Part shown: piece after piece, positions 8,590-17,497 of the stretch
How positions within the stretch are numbered: position 1 is the first letter of the stretch
Layout: every line of letters starts with the position of its first letter
DNA from: Alphaproteobacteria bacterium
GTDB taxonomy: Bacteria > Pseudomonadota > Alphaproteobacteria > Thalassobaculales > Thalassobaculaceae
Length of the DNA: 34,695 bases
Direction: 5' to 3'
NCBI GenBank assembly: GCA_013203465.1
Contig: JABMNR010000203.1
Span: 1 to 34,695, forward strand
Notes under the pieces: generated by a model
Databases searched by the model: none
The model's input: only the letters and a program-made list of their open reading frames with translations
What the model was told of the DNA's origin: nothing
Translations under genes and position numbers: made by a program

Positions 8590-10968
8590 ATGACCACGCC
8601 CACGGACCAACCCACTGGCCACGGACACGCCAAGGCCAAATCTCACGCTCACGGCGCCCACGGCCACGGCGCCCACGACCACGGGGGCCACGGGGCGGGC
8701 CACGGTCATCACGCCGACCGCGCGGTCTCGGACGAGGAGCGGCAACGCGGCGGCTACATCTGTCCGATGTGCGAAGGCGTGTGGAGCGCCGAGCCGTCGA
8801 TTTGCCCAAAATGTGGCATGGCGTTGGAATCGGCCAATCCGCTGCCGATGACCAAGACCCAGTACACCTGTCCGATGCATCCGGAAATCGTGCGGGACGA
8901 GCCCGGCAGCTGCCCGATCTGCGGCATGGCGCTGGAGCCGATGACCGTTTCCATCGAGCAAGGACCAAGCGCCGAGCTTATCGACATGACCCGGCGCTTC
9001 TGGATCAGCTCCGTGCTGTCGATCCCGGTTCTGTTGATCGCCATGGGCCGGCACCTGACGCCCGAGCTGTTCGGGTTTCTGTCCGGCGAGACCTTCGCCT
9101 ATATCGAACTGGTCCTCGCCACGCCGGTCGTGCTGTGGGGCGGCAAGCCGTTCTTCGAACGCGGCTGGGCGTCGGTCCGGACCATGAACCTCAACATGTT
9201 CACCTTGATCGCGCTCGGCACCGGCGCCGCCTATGCCTACAGCGTCGCGGCCGCCCTTGTGCCCGGCATCTTCCCCGATGCGTTCCGCGACGAGGCGGGT
9301 CAGGTGGGCCTGTATTTCGAGGCGGCGGCGGTGATCATCGCCCTGGTGCTGCTCGGTCAGGTTCTTGAGCTACGGGCACGGGAGCAAACCAGCGGCGCCC
9401 TGCGCGCCCTGCTTGATCTCGCACCGAAAACCGCGCGTCGCCTCGGCGACGGCGACAGTGAGGAAGAGGTCCCGGTCGACCGGATCATGGTCGGTGACCG
9501 GCTGCGCGTGCGCCCCGGCGAAAGCGTGCCGGTTGACGGCATCGTTCTCGACGGGCGCAGCTCGATCGACGAATCCATGGTGACCGGAGAGCCGGTGCCG
9601 GTTGAGAAGGAGGCTGGCTCGCAGGTCATTGGCGGCACGCTCAACGGTACCGGATCGCTGATCATCGCGGCCGAGAAGGTCGGCGCGGACTCCATGCTGG
9701 CGCGCATCGTCCAGATGGTGGCCGAGGCGCAACGCTCCCGCGCGCCGATTCAGAAACTGGCCGATCAGGTAGCCGGGTATTTCGTGCCCACGGTGATCGC
9801 GGTCGCCATCGTCTCCTTCATCGCCTGGTCGATCTGGGGGCCGGCGCCGGCGATGAGCTACGCGCTGGTCGCGGCGGTGTCGGTGCTGATCATCGCTTGT
9901 CCGTGCGCCCTGGGGTTGGCCACACCGATGTCGATCATGGTCGGCACCGGCAAGGGAGCGCAGGCCGGCGTGCTGATCAAGAACGCCGAGGCGCTGGAAC
10001 GGCTGGAGAAGGTCGACACCGTGGTGGTCGACAAGACCGGCACCTTGACCCTGGGCCGCCCCAAGCTGACCACGGTCGAAGCCACCGAGGGGTTCCAAGA
10101 CGACGACGTCCTCACCCTGGTCGCCAGCCTGGAGCGCGGCAGCGAACATCCGCTCGCCGGTGCCATCGTCGAGGGTGCCAAGGCGCGCGGCCTGTCCTTG
10201 TCCGAGACCAGCGATTTCGAGGCGGTGACCGGCCGTGGCGTGAAAGGTACGGTCAACGGACACGTGGTCGCACTGGGCAACGCGCGGTTCTTCACCGAGT
10301 TGGGCATCGCCTCCGACCCGGTGTTGGAACGCGCGGAACAGCTCCGCTCATCGGGGGGGACGGCGATGTTCATCGCGATCGACGGCGCCTTGGCCGGACT
10401 GGTGGCGGTGGCCGATCCGATCAAGGACACCACCCCCCGTGCCATCGAGGCGTTGCACAAGGCGGGCATCACCGTGGTCATGCTGACCGGCGACAACGCG
10501 ACGACGGCGGCGGCGGTGGCCCGTGAGCTAGGCATCGACCGGGTCGAGGCCGACGTGCTGCCGGAAGAGAAGCACGCGGTGATCCAACGGCTGCAAGGCG
10601 AGGGCCGCGTCGTCGCCATGGCCGGCGACGGGGTGAACGATGCCCCGGCCCTGGCCCAAGCCGATGTCGGCATCGCCATGGGCACCGGCACCGACGTGGC
10701 GATCGAAAGCGCCGGGGTAACCTTGGTGAAGGGTGATTTGAACGGCTTGGTCCGCGCCATGACCCTCAGCCGGGCGACCATGCGGAACATCCGGCAAAAC
10801 CTGTTCTTCGCCTTCGTCTACAACGCGCTCGGCGTGCCGGTGGCGGCGGGGGTGCTGTTCCCGGTGTTCGGCGTGCTGCTCAGCCCGATGATCGCGGCGG
10901 CGGCGATGAGCCTGAGTTCGGTGTCGGTGATCAGCAACGCCCTGCGCCTGCGCGGACTGCGCCTCTAA
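8590..10968 (+). CDS. copA: Copper-exporting P1B-type ATPase with His-rich, double metal-binding N terminus
   Basis: This 792-residue heavy-metal pump uses ATP to move Cu(I), or possibly Ag(I), out of the cytoplasm. Residues about 11-42 are His/Gly/Ala-rich. Two short Cys modules follow in place of a GMTCxxC HMA domain: YICPMC...CPKCGMALE (Cys 58, 61, 72, 75) and YTCPMHPE...[10 protein letters not shown] (Cys 94, 108, 111). Next come the paired N-terminal membrane helices, the actuator loop with TGEP (332-335), the metal-site helix CPC (437-439), the phosphorylation site DKTGT (481-485), SEHPLA in the nucleotide domain, TGDN, and [10 protein letters not shown] in the hinge. All catalytic residues are present. 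CPC class plus the CueR-type promoter favour copper/silver; MNLNMF and the C-terminal SLSSVSV motif agree with CopA-like (P1B-1) pumps. GGAGG precedes the ATG. Confidence 0.95.
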   Translation: MTTPTDQPTGHGHAKAKSHAHGAHGHGAHDHGGHGAGHGHHADRAVSDEERQRGGYICPMCEGVWSAEPSICPKCGMALESANPLPMTKTQYTCPMHPEIVRDEPGSCPICGMALEPMTVSIEQGPSAELIDMTRRFWISSVLSIPVLLIAMGRHLTPELFGFLSGETFAYIELVLATPVVLWGGKPFFERGWASVRTMNLNMFTLIALGTGAAYAYSVAAALVPGIFPDAFRDEAGQVGLYFEAAAVIIALVLLGQVLELRAREQTSGALRALLDLAPKTARRLGDGDSEEEVPVDRIMVGDRLRVRPGESVPVDGIVLDGRSSIDESMVTGEPVPVEKEAGSQVIGGTLNGTGSLIIAAEKVGADSMLARIVQMVAEAQRSRAPIQKLADQVAGYFVPTVIAVAIVSFIAWSIWGPAPAMSYALVAAVSVLIIACPCALGLATPMSIMVGTGKGAQAGVLIKNAEALERLEKVDTVVVDKTGTLTLGRPKLTTVEATEGFQDDDVLTLVASLERGSEHPLAGAIVEGAKARGLSLSETSDFEAVTGRGVKGTVNGHVVALGNARFFTELGIASDPVLERAEQLRSSGGTAMFIAIDGALAGLVAVADPIKDTTPRAIEALHKAGITVVMLTGDNATTAAAVARELGIDRVEADVLPEEKHAVIQRLQGEGRVVAMAGDGVNDAPALAQADVGIAMGTGTDVAIESAGVTLVKGDLNGLVRAMTLSRATMRNIRQNLFFAFVYNALGVPVAAGVLFPVFGVLLSPMIAAAAMSLSSVSVISNALRLRGLRL

Positions 10969-10991
10969 AGATCGCGGCGTAATACCAAGGT

Positions 10992-11765
10992 TCACGGCCC
11001 CCGGCGTTTGACCCCGGTCAACGCCTTGATCACCCCGTGCAGGGTCTGAACCTCCTGCTCGGTCAAACCGGCACGGGTGAACAGGGTGCGCAGGTTTTGC
11101 TTCATGGTCGGGGCCAAATGCACCGGGAAGAAGAACCCGGCGGACACCAACTCCTCTTCCAGCCGGGACAGGAAGAACTCGCGGGACGCGATCGTCGCCG
11201 GGGGTGACTCGGACATGATCTGAGTATCCGGCGTCGCATCGGCCGACTGGAACCACTCGTAGCCGATCAGCAGCACCGCCTGCGCCAGGTTCAGCGATAT
11301 GAAGCCGGGGTTCAACGGCACGCTCAATACCGCGTCGGCCAGGGCCACATCCTCGTTCACCAGCCCGGCCCGCTCCGGGCCGAACAGAAACCCGGCCGCC
11401 TGTCCAACCGCCAACCGGGATCGCATTTCGGCCGCCGCCAGACGCGGGGTCAACGCCGGCTTGACCATGTCCCGGGTCCGCGCCGTCGTGGCCAGCACAT
11501 AGGAGAGATCGGCGCACGCCTCGGCCGTGGTGTCGAACAGCCGTGCCCGCTCCAGCACGACCGTGGCGCCGGCCGCCATCGCCTCGGCCTTGGGGTTCGG
11601 CCAGCCGTCGCGCGGCCGTACCAGGCGCAAATCGGTCAACCCGCAATTCAGCATCGCCCGGGCGCAGGCGCCGATGTTCTCGCCCAGTTGCGGCTCGACC
11701 AGGACGATGGCCGGTCCGGGTGTGTCGGGCAGGCCCGAGCCTTTCGTGCGATCGGTTCCGGCCAC
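10992..11765 (-). CDS. trmJ: tRNA (cytidine/uridine-2'-O-)-methyltransferase TrmJ-type SPOUT enzyme
   Basis: This 257-residue TrmH-family group 1 RNA methyltransferase probably methylates the 2'-OH of residue 32 in tRNA anticodon loops using SAM. SPOUT motif 1 (EPQLGENIGACARAM with the catalytic Asn/Arg region) lies near residues 24-38. Motif 2 is FLFGPERAGL, and motif 3, which forms the trefoil knot, is VPLNPGFISLNLAQAVLL. The C-terminal helical extension (LVSAGFFFPVHLAPTMKQNLRTLF) is specific to TrmJ-like members. Start is a GTG at 11765, four bases past the cimA stop, with only a weak AAAGG upstream, suggesting translational coupling. The specific tRNA target is inferred from family membership. 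Confidence 0.9.
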   Translation of the reverse strand: MAGTDRTKGSGLPDTPGPAIVLVEPQLGENIGACARAMLNCGLTDLRLVRPRDGWPNPKAEAMAAGATVVLERARLFDTTAEACADLSYVLATTARTRDMVKPALTPRLAAAEMRSRLAVGQAAGFLFGPERAGLVNEDVALADAVLSVPLNPGFISLNLAQAVLLIGYEWFQSADATPDTQIMSESPPATIASREFFLSRLEEELVSAGFFFPVHLAPTMKQNLRTLFTRAGLTEQEVQTLHGVIKALTGVKRRGP

Positions 11766-11769
11766 CGGT

Positions 11770-13380
11770 TCAGCCTTTCGGCGTCACGACGCCGTCGCGC
11801 AGCAGCTTCCAGGTGATGGCATCGGCCAGGGCGGCGATCGAGGCGTCGATGATGTTCGGGCTGACGCCCACCGTGCGCCAGGTCCGGCCGGTCTCGTCGG
11901 CGCTCTCGACCAGCACCCGGGTCACGGCGTCGGTGCCGTCACCGTCTTCCGAGGGCGGCAGGATACGCACCTTGTAGTCGATCAGACGCATGGTCTCGAT
12001 CGCCGGCAGCGTCGGCAGCAGCGCCTTGCGTATCGCGGTGTCCAGCGCGTTGACCGGGCCGTTGCCGGACGCCACCTCGTGCCGCTGCTCGCCGCCGACG
12101 GTCAAGGTCGCCGTCGCCTCGGACTCGACCACCAGATCCCCGCGCGCGTTGAACCGCCGCTCGTCCATGACCCGCCAGCGTTCAATGGTGAAATAGTCGG
12201 GCACATCGCCGATCAACCGCCGCGCCAACAGCTCGAAGCTGGCCTCGGCGCTGTCGAAGGAATAACCGCGATACTCCTTGTCCTTCACCTCGTCGACCAG
12301 GCGCTGAACCTTGGGGTGGTTGGCGTCGATCTCGACCCCGATCTCGGCGAACCGCGCCAGAATATTGGAGCGCCCGGCCTGATCGGACACCAGGATGTGC
12401 CGCTCGTTGCCGACGCTGGCCGGCTCCACATGCTCGTAGGTCCTGGGGTCCTTCTGCACCGCCGAGACGTGCAGCCCGCCCTTGTGGGCGAAGGCGGCGG
12501 CGCCGACATAGGCACGGTGCGGATCGGACGGCCGGTTCAGCCGCTCGTCCAGCATGCGCGAGACGGCGGTCAGATGGGTCAGCTTGTCCGGGGTGACGCC
12601 GCAATCCACCCCCATCTTCAGCACCAGGCTGGGGATCACCGCCATCAGGTCGGCGTTGCCGCAGCGCTCGCCCAGCCCGTTGATCGTGCCTTGCACCTGC
12701 CGCGCGCCGGCGCGCACGCCAGCCAGCGAATTGGCCACCGCGTTGCCGGTGTCGTTATGGGTGTGGATGCCGAGATGGCTGCCCGGCACCCGCTCGGCCA
12801 TCGCGCGCACGATCGCCTCGATCTCCTCCGGCAGGGTGCCGCCGTTGGTGTCGCACAGCACCACCCAACGGGCGCCGGCCTCATACGCCGCGACGGCGCA
12901 GGCCACCGCGTAGTCGGGATTGGCCTTGTAGCCATCGAAGAAGTGCTCGCAGTCGAACATCGCCTCGCGACCGACCGCCTTGGCCCGGGCGATCGACTCC
13001 CGGATCATGGCGATGTTCTCGTCGCGCCCGATTTCCAGCGCCACGTCGACGTGAAAATCCCAGGTCTTGCCGACCAGACACACCACCGGCACCCGCGCGT
13101 CCAGGATCACCGACAGGCCGGGATCGTTCTCGACGCTGCGGCCCGGCCGCCGGGTCATGCCGAAAGCGACGAGCCGCGCTTGATCCATAGCGGGCGGCTC
13201 GGCGAAGAACCGGTTGTCGGTCGGGTTGGCGCCGGGCCAGCCGCCCTCGATGTAGTCGACCCCCAGCGCGTCGAGCGCCCGCGCGATCGCCACCTTGTCG
13301 GCCACGGTGAAATCGACGCCCCGGGTTTGCTGCCCGTCGCGCAACGTGGTGTCGAACAGATAGACGCGATCGTCGGCCAT
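11770..13380 (-). CDS. cimA: (R)-citramalate synthase, CimA family
   Basis: This 536-residue alpha-IPM synthase/homocitrate synthase family enzyme is expected to condense pyruvate with acetyl-CoA to citramalate, a threonine-independent entry to isoleucine. The HMGL-like TIM barrel has the catalytic FDTTLRDGQQTRG at residues 9-21, with metal-binding Asp and general-base Arg. IHTHNDTGNAVANS carries the two metal-binding His, and GLGERCGNADL follows. AFAHKGGLHVSAV lies in the subdomain, and the C-terminal regulatory (LeuA-dimer) domain extends over about 405-530. The LRDGxQxxGV and WPGANPTD signatures mark the CimA subgroup rather than LeuA. The start at 13380 is chosen because similarity begins there, although the frame is open further upstream. 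trmJ follows four bases after the stop. Feedback by isoleucine through the C-terminal domain is likely from the family. Confidence 0.9.
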   Translation of the reverse strand: MADDRVYLFDTTLRDGQQTRGVDFTVADKVAIARALDALGVDYIEGGWPGANPTDNRFFAEPPAMDQARLVAFGMTRRPGRSVENDPGLSVILDARVPVVCLVGKTWDFHVDVALEIGRDENIAMIRESIARAKAVGREAMFDCEHFFDGYKANPDYAVACAVAAYEAGARWVVLCDTNGGTLPEEIEAIVRAMAERVPGSHLGIHTHNDTGNAVANSLAGVRAGARQVQGTINGLGERCGNADLMAVIPSLVLKMGVDCGVTPDKLTHLTAVSRMLDERLNRPSDPHRAYVGAAAFAHKGGLHVSAVQKDPRTYEHVEPASVGNERHILVSDQAGRSNILARFAEIGVEIDANHPKVQRLVDEVKDKEYRGYSFDSAEASFELLARRLIGDVPDYFTIERWRVMDERRFNARGDLVVESEATATLTVGGEQRHEVASGNGPVNALDTAIRKALLPTLPAIETMRLIDYKVRILPPSEDGDGTDAVTRVLVESADETGRTWRTVGVSPNIIDASIAALADAITWKLLRDGVVTPKG

Positions 13381-13566
13381 AACGTATCCGCCCAACGCCG
13401 GGCGGCCCCCAGGGGTTCTCGATGCGGTGGGGGTCTCTAGCAGCGGGCACCAGGCGGGGCAAGGTTCGGGGCGATGACGCCAAGTCATCTGAGCGACGAT
13501 CTGGACAGCCCGCCGCCCCTCGCCGATGATCGCGGCACAGACCGACCAAGGGGACCTGTCGAAGCC

Positions 13567-14409
13567 ATGAACGCACCATCCTCCACCGTCGTCGATGCCT
13601 ACCGGCGCGATGGGTTCGTGTTTCCCGTCGACGTGCTGACCGAGGGCGAGGCGCGGGCCCTGCGTGCCGATCTGGAGGACGCGGAAGCGCGGTATAAGGA
13701 CGACCCCGCGACCCTGGGGTTGGTGCGCGGCTACCCCGACCGGCTGCTGCCGTCGTTCGACGCGCTGACGCGCCATCCGGCATTGCTGGCGATGGCGCGG
13801 GCGCTGCTCGGCCCCGACCTGCTGGTGTGGAGCGGGGCGCTGTTCCTCAAGGAGGCCAACACGCCAAGCTATGTCAGCTGGCACCAGGACCTGACCTACT
13901 GGGCGCTGGACAACGCGAACGAGGTCACCGCCTGGGTCGCCTTGTCACCCGCCACGGTGGCGAGCGGCTGCATGCGGTTCGTGCCCGGCAGCCACACCCG
14001 CCAGATCGTGCCGCACAGCGATACCTTCGCCGCGGACAACCTGTTGACCCGTGGCCAGGAAATCGCGGTCGACGTGGCGGAGTCCGATGCGGTGCCTATC
14101 GAACTGAACACCGGCCAGGCGTCGTTCCACCACGGCCATCTGTTTCATTCCTCCGGCCCGAACACCACCGACGACCGCCGCATCGGCGCCGCCATCCGCT
14201 ACATCACCCCGGACATGAAGCAAAAGACCGGCGAGAAAACCCTGGTCGCCCATGTCAGCGGCGAGGACCGGTACGGCCATTTCACCATCGCCCCGCTTTT
14301 GTCGGGACGGTTGCGTGAGGCCGAATTCGATCTGGTCCGCGCCGATGTCGCCCTGAAGAGCCGCTTGCTCTACCAGGGCGCCGAAGGCAAGGGCCGGAAA
14401 CGCGGATAG
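13567..14409 (+). CDS. PhyH-family Fe(II)/2-oxoglutarate-dependent dioxygenase
   Basis: This 280-residue double-stranded beta-helix enzyme of the phytanoyl-CoA dioxygenase superfamily hydroxylates or otherwise oxidises a small molecule using O2 and 2-oxoglutarate. The iron triad is visible: HxD in SWHQDLTYW (His 106, Asp 108) and the distal His 194 in HLFHSSGPN. An Arg eleven residues later (RRIG, about 204-205) is placed to bind 2-oxoglutarate. RFVPGSHTRQ is also typical. The ATG at 13567 is preferred over the in-frame 13474 because the added residues are low-complexity and an AGGGGA lies upstream of 13567. It is a single gene divergent from cimA with no pathway partner, so the substrate is unknown. 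It belongs to the broad environmental PhyH group related to halogenases and ectoine hydroxylase. Confidence 0.87.
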   Translation: MNAPSSTVVDAYRRDGFVFPVDVLTEGEARALRADLEDAEARYKDDPATLGLVRGYPDRLLPSFDALTRHPALLAMARALLGPDLLVWSGALFLKEANTPSYVSWHQDLTYWALDNANEVTAWVALSPATVASGCMRFVPGSHTRQIVPHSDTFAADNLLTRGQEIAVDVAESDAVPIELNTGQASFHHGHLFHSSGPNTTDDRRIGAAIRYITPDMKQKTGEKTLVAHVSGEDRYGHFTIAPLLSGRLREAEFDLVRADVALKSRLLYQGAEGKGRKRG

Positions 14410-14416
14410 GAGCCGA

Positions 14417-14557
14417 TCAGCGACCGTCCTTGGCTGGAGCCGCTTTCTCCATCTCCGCGTCGATAACCGGGCGCACCGCTCCCACCACCGCGTCCTTCTC
14501 CGCGTCGGTCAGCGGCAGCGCCACCGCGTAAACCGACAAGCCCAGCACGCCGGCCAC
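14417..14557 (-). CDS. Possible 46-aa ORF downstream of cysS
   Basis: Between the cysS stop and the convergent dioxygenase gene, a minus-strand frame from a GTG at 14557 encodes 46 residues: a short hydrophobic start (VLGLSVYAVALPL), then a charged helix (TDAEKDAVVGAVRPVIDAEME) and a polar tail. The amino-acid composition looks protein-like. There is no clear ribosome site, the frame is open far back through cysS, and I do not recognise the sequence. It could be a real small protein, the remnant of a longer gene, or chance in GC-rich DNA. Confidence 0.25.
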   Translation of the reverse strand: MAGVLGLSVYAVALPLTDAEKDAVVGAVRPVIDAEMEKAAPAKDGR

Positions 14558-14576
14558 CCCCGTCAGCGGCCTCGGG

Positions 14577-15992
14577 TCAGCTCCGCTTGCAGGTCGTGCC
14601 CGCCGGGCCGTCCTCAAGCTCAATGCCCTTGGCCTTGAGGGCGTCGCGGATGCGGTCGGCCTCGGCAAAGTTCTTGGCCTTGCGGGCGTTGGCGCGGGCG
14701 GCGATAAGGCGCTCGATCTCAATTGGTTTAATGTTGTCCAACTCACCTCGGAACCACGCATCCGGCGTACTCTGCAACAAACCCAACAATTCCGCACCTT
14801 GAAGTAAAGTTCTCTTGAGTGACGGTTTGTCTTCTTTTTGGGTCTTATTGAGCCGAGACGCCAAGCTATGCAGTCGTGATATTGCAAGCGGTGTGTTGAG
14901 ATCATCGCACAACGCCTCGGCAACATAATACGCTTGAGGATGGTCAATACCCACCATCGCTCTTTCCTGGTTCCGCAACTCCAGATGAGGCTGGACAGTC
15001 GGAACATCTTTGGCCAACTCGAGCGCCTGATACAGCCGGTCGAGCTGTGCCTTGGCCTCGCGCAGCCCCGCCTTGGTGAAGTCGAGCGGCGCCCGGTAGT
15101 GCGCCGACAGCAGCAGCAGGCGGATCACCTCGCCGGGCCACTCCTCCAGCAGCTCGTGGACGGTGTAGAAGTTGCCCAGCGACTTCGACATCTTCTCGCC
15201 CTCGACCACCACGAAGCCGTTGTGCATCCAGTACCGCGCCATGAAACCGGTGCCGAAGGCGCAGCGCGATTGGGCGATCTCGTTCTCATGGTGCGGGAAC
15301 ACCAGGTCGAGCCCACCGCCGTGGATGTCGAAGGTCTCGCCGAGATGCTCCGCCGCCATGGCCGAGCACTCGATGTGCCAACCCGGCCGCCCGCGTCCCC
15401 AGGGGCTGTCCCAGCCCGGGGTGTCGGCGTCGGACGGTTTCCACAGCACGAAATCGGCCGGGTCCTTCTTGTAGGGTGCGACCTCGACCCGGGCGCCGGC
15501 GATCATCTCGTCCCGGTCACGCCGCGATAGTTGGCCATATTCCGGCATCGACGGTACCGCGAACAGTACATGGCCTTCCGCCACGTAGGCATGGCCCTTG
15601 GCGATCAAGACCTCCATGAGCGCGATCATCTGCGGGACATGATGGGTCGCCCGTGGCTCCACATCCGGCGGCAGCACACCGATCGCCGCCATGTCCTCGC
15701 GATAGATTTGCGCCGTCCGGTTGGTCAGCGACACGATGCTCTCGCCGGACTCCTTGGCCCGGTCGATGATCTTGTCCTCGATATCGGTGATGTTCGATAC
15801 GTAGGTCACACGCGGGAAAAGCCGACGCAGAACCCGGACCAGCACATCGAACACCACGGCCGGCCGCGCGTTGCCGATATGAGCATAGTCGTAGACCGTC
15901 GGCCCGCAGACATAGAGGCGCACGTGCTCGGGATCGATCGGGCGGAGGATTTCCTTCTCCCGCGAGAAGGTATTGCTGATCTTGAGGTCCAT
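14577..15992 (-). CDS. cysS: Cysteinyl-tRNA synthetase
   Basis: This 471-residue class I synthetase charges tRNA-Cys. The HIGH-type motif is HIGN (38-41) within [18 protein letters not shown]. The catalytic Zn site uses Cys 29, the Cys of WHIECSAMA, and His/Glu of [19 protein letters not shown] is intact. The C-terminal DALR-like helical domain ends in [23 protein letters not shown], a typical CysRS tail. GGAG lies eight bases before the ATG. The coding DNA between about 14718 and 14970 falls to nearly 48% G+C by hand count and uses many A/T-ending codons, while both ends of the gene match the GC-rich neighbourhood. The protein stays in frame through this patch, so function is probably intact. 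It is downstream of gltX in the same direction. Confidence 0.97.
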   Translation of the reverse strand: MDLKISNTFSREKEILRPIDPEHVRLYVCGPTVYDYAHIGNARPAVVFDVLVRVLRRLFPRVTYVSNITDIEDKIIDRAKESGESIVSLTNRTAQIYREDMAAIGVLPPDVEPRATHHVPQMIALMEVLIAKGHAYVAEGHVLFAVPSMPEYGQLSRRDRDEMIAGARVEVAPYKKDPADFVLWKPSDADTPGWDSPWGRGRPGWHIECSAMAAEHLGETFDIHGGGLDLVFPHHENEIAQSRCAFGTGFMARYWMHNGFVVVEGEKMSKSLGNFYTVHELLEEWPGEVIRLLLLSAHYRAPLDFTKAGLREAKAQLDRLYQALELAKDVPTVQPHLELRNQERAMVGIDHPQAYYVAEALCDDLNTPLAISRLHSLASRLNKTQKEDKPSLKRTLLQGAELLGLLQSTPDAWFRGELDNIKPIEIERLIAARANARKAKNFAEADRIRDALKAKGIELEDGPAGTTCKRS

Positions 15993-16029
15993 TGGGAACG
16001 CTCCGAAGGCTAGTAGCTGAGGGGCTTAG

Positions 16030-16045
16030 GCGCGCTATCGCGCGC
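16030..16045. repeat. Short GC inverted repeat between gltX and cysS
   Basis: A perfect 6-bp stem GCGCGC around TATC lies in the 146-bp gap after gltX and 38 bases ahead of the cysS start. No T run follows on the minus strand, so it is a weak candidate for an attenuating or mRNA-processing hairpin. It may also be chance in GC-rich DNA. Confidence 0.3.
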
Positions 16046-16138
16046 GACTTCTCAGCAACAGACCTCGGCCGTCGGATAGAGCGCGATACCGATCGAGGCG
16101 ATGGTGCGGCGCGCGAACATCAACGGAACCCCATTTTC

Positions 16139-17488
16139 TTAATCCAACTCGCCGCGCAGCCGGGCGATCGCCCGGTCGCGACCGAGGAACGGTAACAGAT
16201 CGCCCAGTTCGGGTCCACGCTCGCGCCCGGTCAGCGCCAAGCGCAGCGGCATGAACAACCCCTTGCCCTTGCGCCCGCTCTCGGCCTTCAACGCACCGGT
16301 CCACACCCCCCAGGTCTCGGCGGTCGGCACCCCCTCGGGCAGATGTTCGGCGGCGGCGGCGCAGAACGCCCGGTCCCCTTCGGCGATCACCGGCGCGATC
16401 GGTGTGCTCACCACCCGCCACCACTCGGCGGCGTCGATCAGCTTCACCAGATTGCCCCGCACCGCCAGCCAGAACGCCTCACCACCGCCGACGCCGAGAT
16501 CGGCCAACCGATCGGCCACCGCCTCGTACGGCGTGGCGTGCAGGATCTTGGCGTTCACACCCTTCAGATCCTCGGGATCGAAGCGTGGTGTGGCGCGGCC
16601 GTAACGGGCGATGTCGAAACCGTCGACCAATTCCCGCAGCGTGGTGGCAACCACCGTCTCGTTGCTGCCGAGCCCGGCCAACAGCGAGTTAATCGCCATC
16701 GGCTCGATGCCGCCAAGGCGCAGGCTATCCAGGCTGAGACTGCCCAGGCGTTTCGACAGCCCCTTGCCCTCGGCGTCGACGATCAACGACAGGTGACCCA
16801 GCACTGGCGGCGGCGCACCCAGCGCCTGGAACAACTGAATTTGCGCCGCCGAGTTGGTAACGTGGTCCTCGCCCCGGATGATGTGGCTGACCCCCAATTC
16901 GATGTCGTCGACGACGCTGGCGAGGGTGTAGATCGGCCGGCCGTCGGCGCGCAGCAGCACCGGATCCGACTGCGATGCCATATCCTGATGCGAGGCTCCC
17001 CGCACCAAGTCTTCCCAGGCCACGGTTTCGTGGATCAGCTTGAAGCGCCAATGCGGCAGCAGCCCGGCGGCCTCCTTCGCCGCCTTCTCGTCTTCCGACA
17101 ATCTCAGGGCGGCGCGGTCGTAGACCGGCGGCCGGCCGGCGTTGAGCTGGGACTTGCGTTTGAGCGCCAGCTCCTCCGATGTCTCATAGCAGGGGTAGAG
17201 CCGCCCGTCGGCCTTCAACCGTTCGACGGCGGCGGCGTAGCGGTCCAACCGCTCCGACTGCCGGGCGAACCGATCCCACTCCAGGCCGAGCCAGCGCAGA
17301 TCGGTCTCGATCCCTTCGGCGAACTCGGTGGTCGAGCGCTCGGTGTCGGTGTCGTCCAGCCGCAGCAGGAAATGCCCGCCATGAGCCCGGGCGAACAGCC
17401 AGTTGATCAACGCCTGTCGCGCGTTGCCGACATGCAGCCGGCCGGTCGGGCTCGGCGCGAACCGCACCGTGACGGGAACATCAGCCAT
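16139..17488 (-). CDS. gltX: Glutamyl-tRNA synthetase (alphaproteobacterial GltX1-like type)
   Basis: This 449-residue class I synthetase attaches glutamate to tRNA. The N terminus has [17 protein letters not shown], with HVGN (19-22) as the HIGH motif, then [12 protein letters not shown] and HWRFKL. The second signature is [15 protein letters not shown], a KMSKS variant. The HVGN/GLSKR combination and HWRF segment resemble GltX1 of Brucella and rhizobia rather than the KxSKRHG form. Alphaproteobacteria often carry two GltX proteins, one of which can charge tRNA-Gln for later amidation by GatCAB; which role this copy has cannot be read here. The ribosome site GGAG overlaps the nadE stop, and the start lies nine bases after it, so the two are probably translationally coupled. 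Confidence 0.95.
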   Translation of the reverse strand: MADVPVTVRFAPSPTGRLHVGNARQALINWLFARAHGGHFLLRLDDTDTERSTTEFAEGIETDLRWLGLEWDRFARQSERLDRYAAAVERLKADGRLYPCYETSEELALKRKSQLNAGRPPVYDRAALRLSEDEKAAKEAAGLLPHWRFKLIHETVAWEDLVRGASHQDMASQSDPVLLRADGRPIYTLASVVDDIELGVSHIIRGEDHVTNSAAQIQLFQALGAPPPVLGHLSLIVDAEGKGLSKRLGSLSLDSLRLGGIEPMAINSLLAGLGSNETVVATTLRELVDGFDIARYGRATPRFDPEDLKGVNAKILHATPYEAVADRLADLGVGGGEAFWLAVRGNLVKLIDAAEWWRVVSTPIAPVIAEGDRAFCAAAAEHLPEGVPTAETWGVWTGALKAESGRKGKGLFMPLRLALTGRERGPELGDLLPFLGRDRAIARLRGELD

Positions 17489-17497
17489 GGTGCGGTC

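Noticed and set aside
11527-13440. 637-codon plus-strand frame opposite trmJ and cimA
   Set aside because: It is a shadow of the real minus-strand genes, with low-complexity Arg/His/Gly/Val composition and no family signature.
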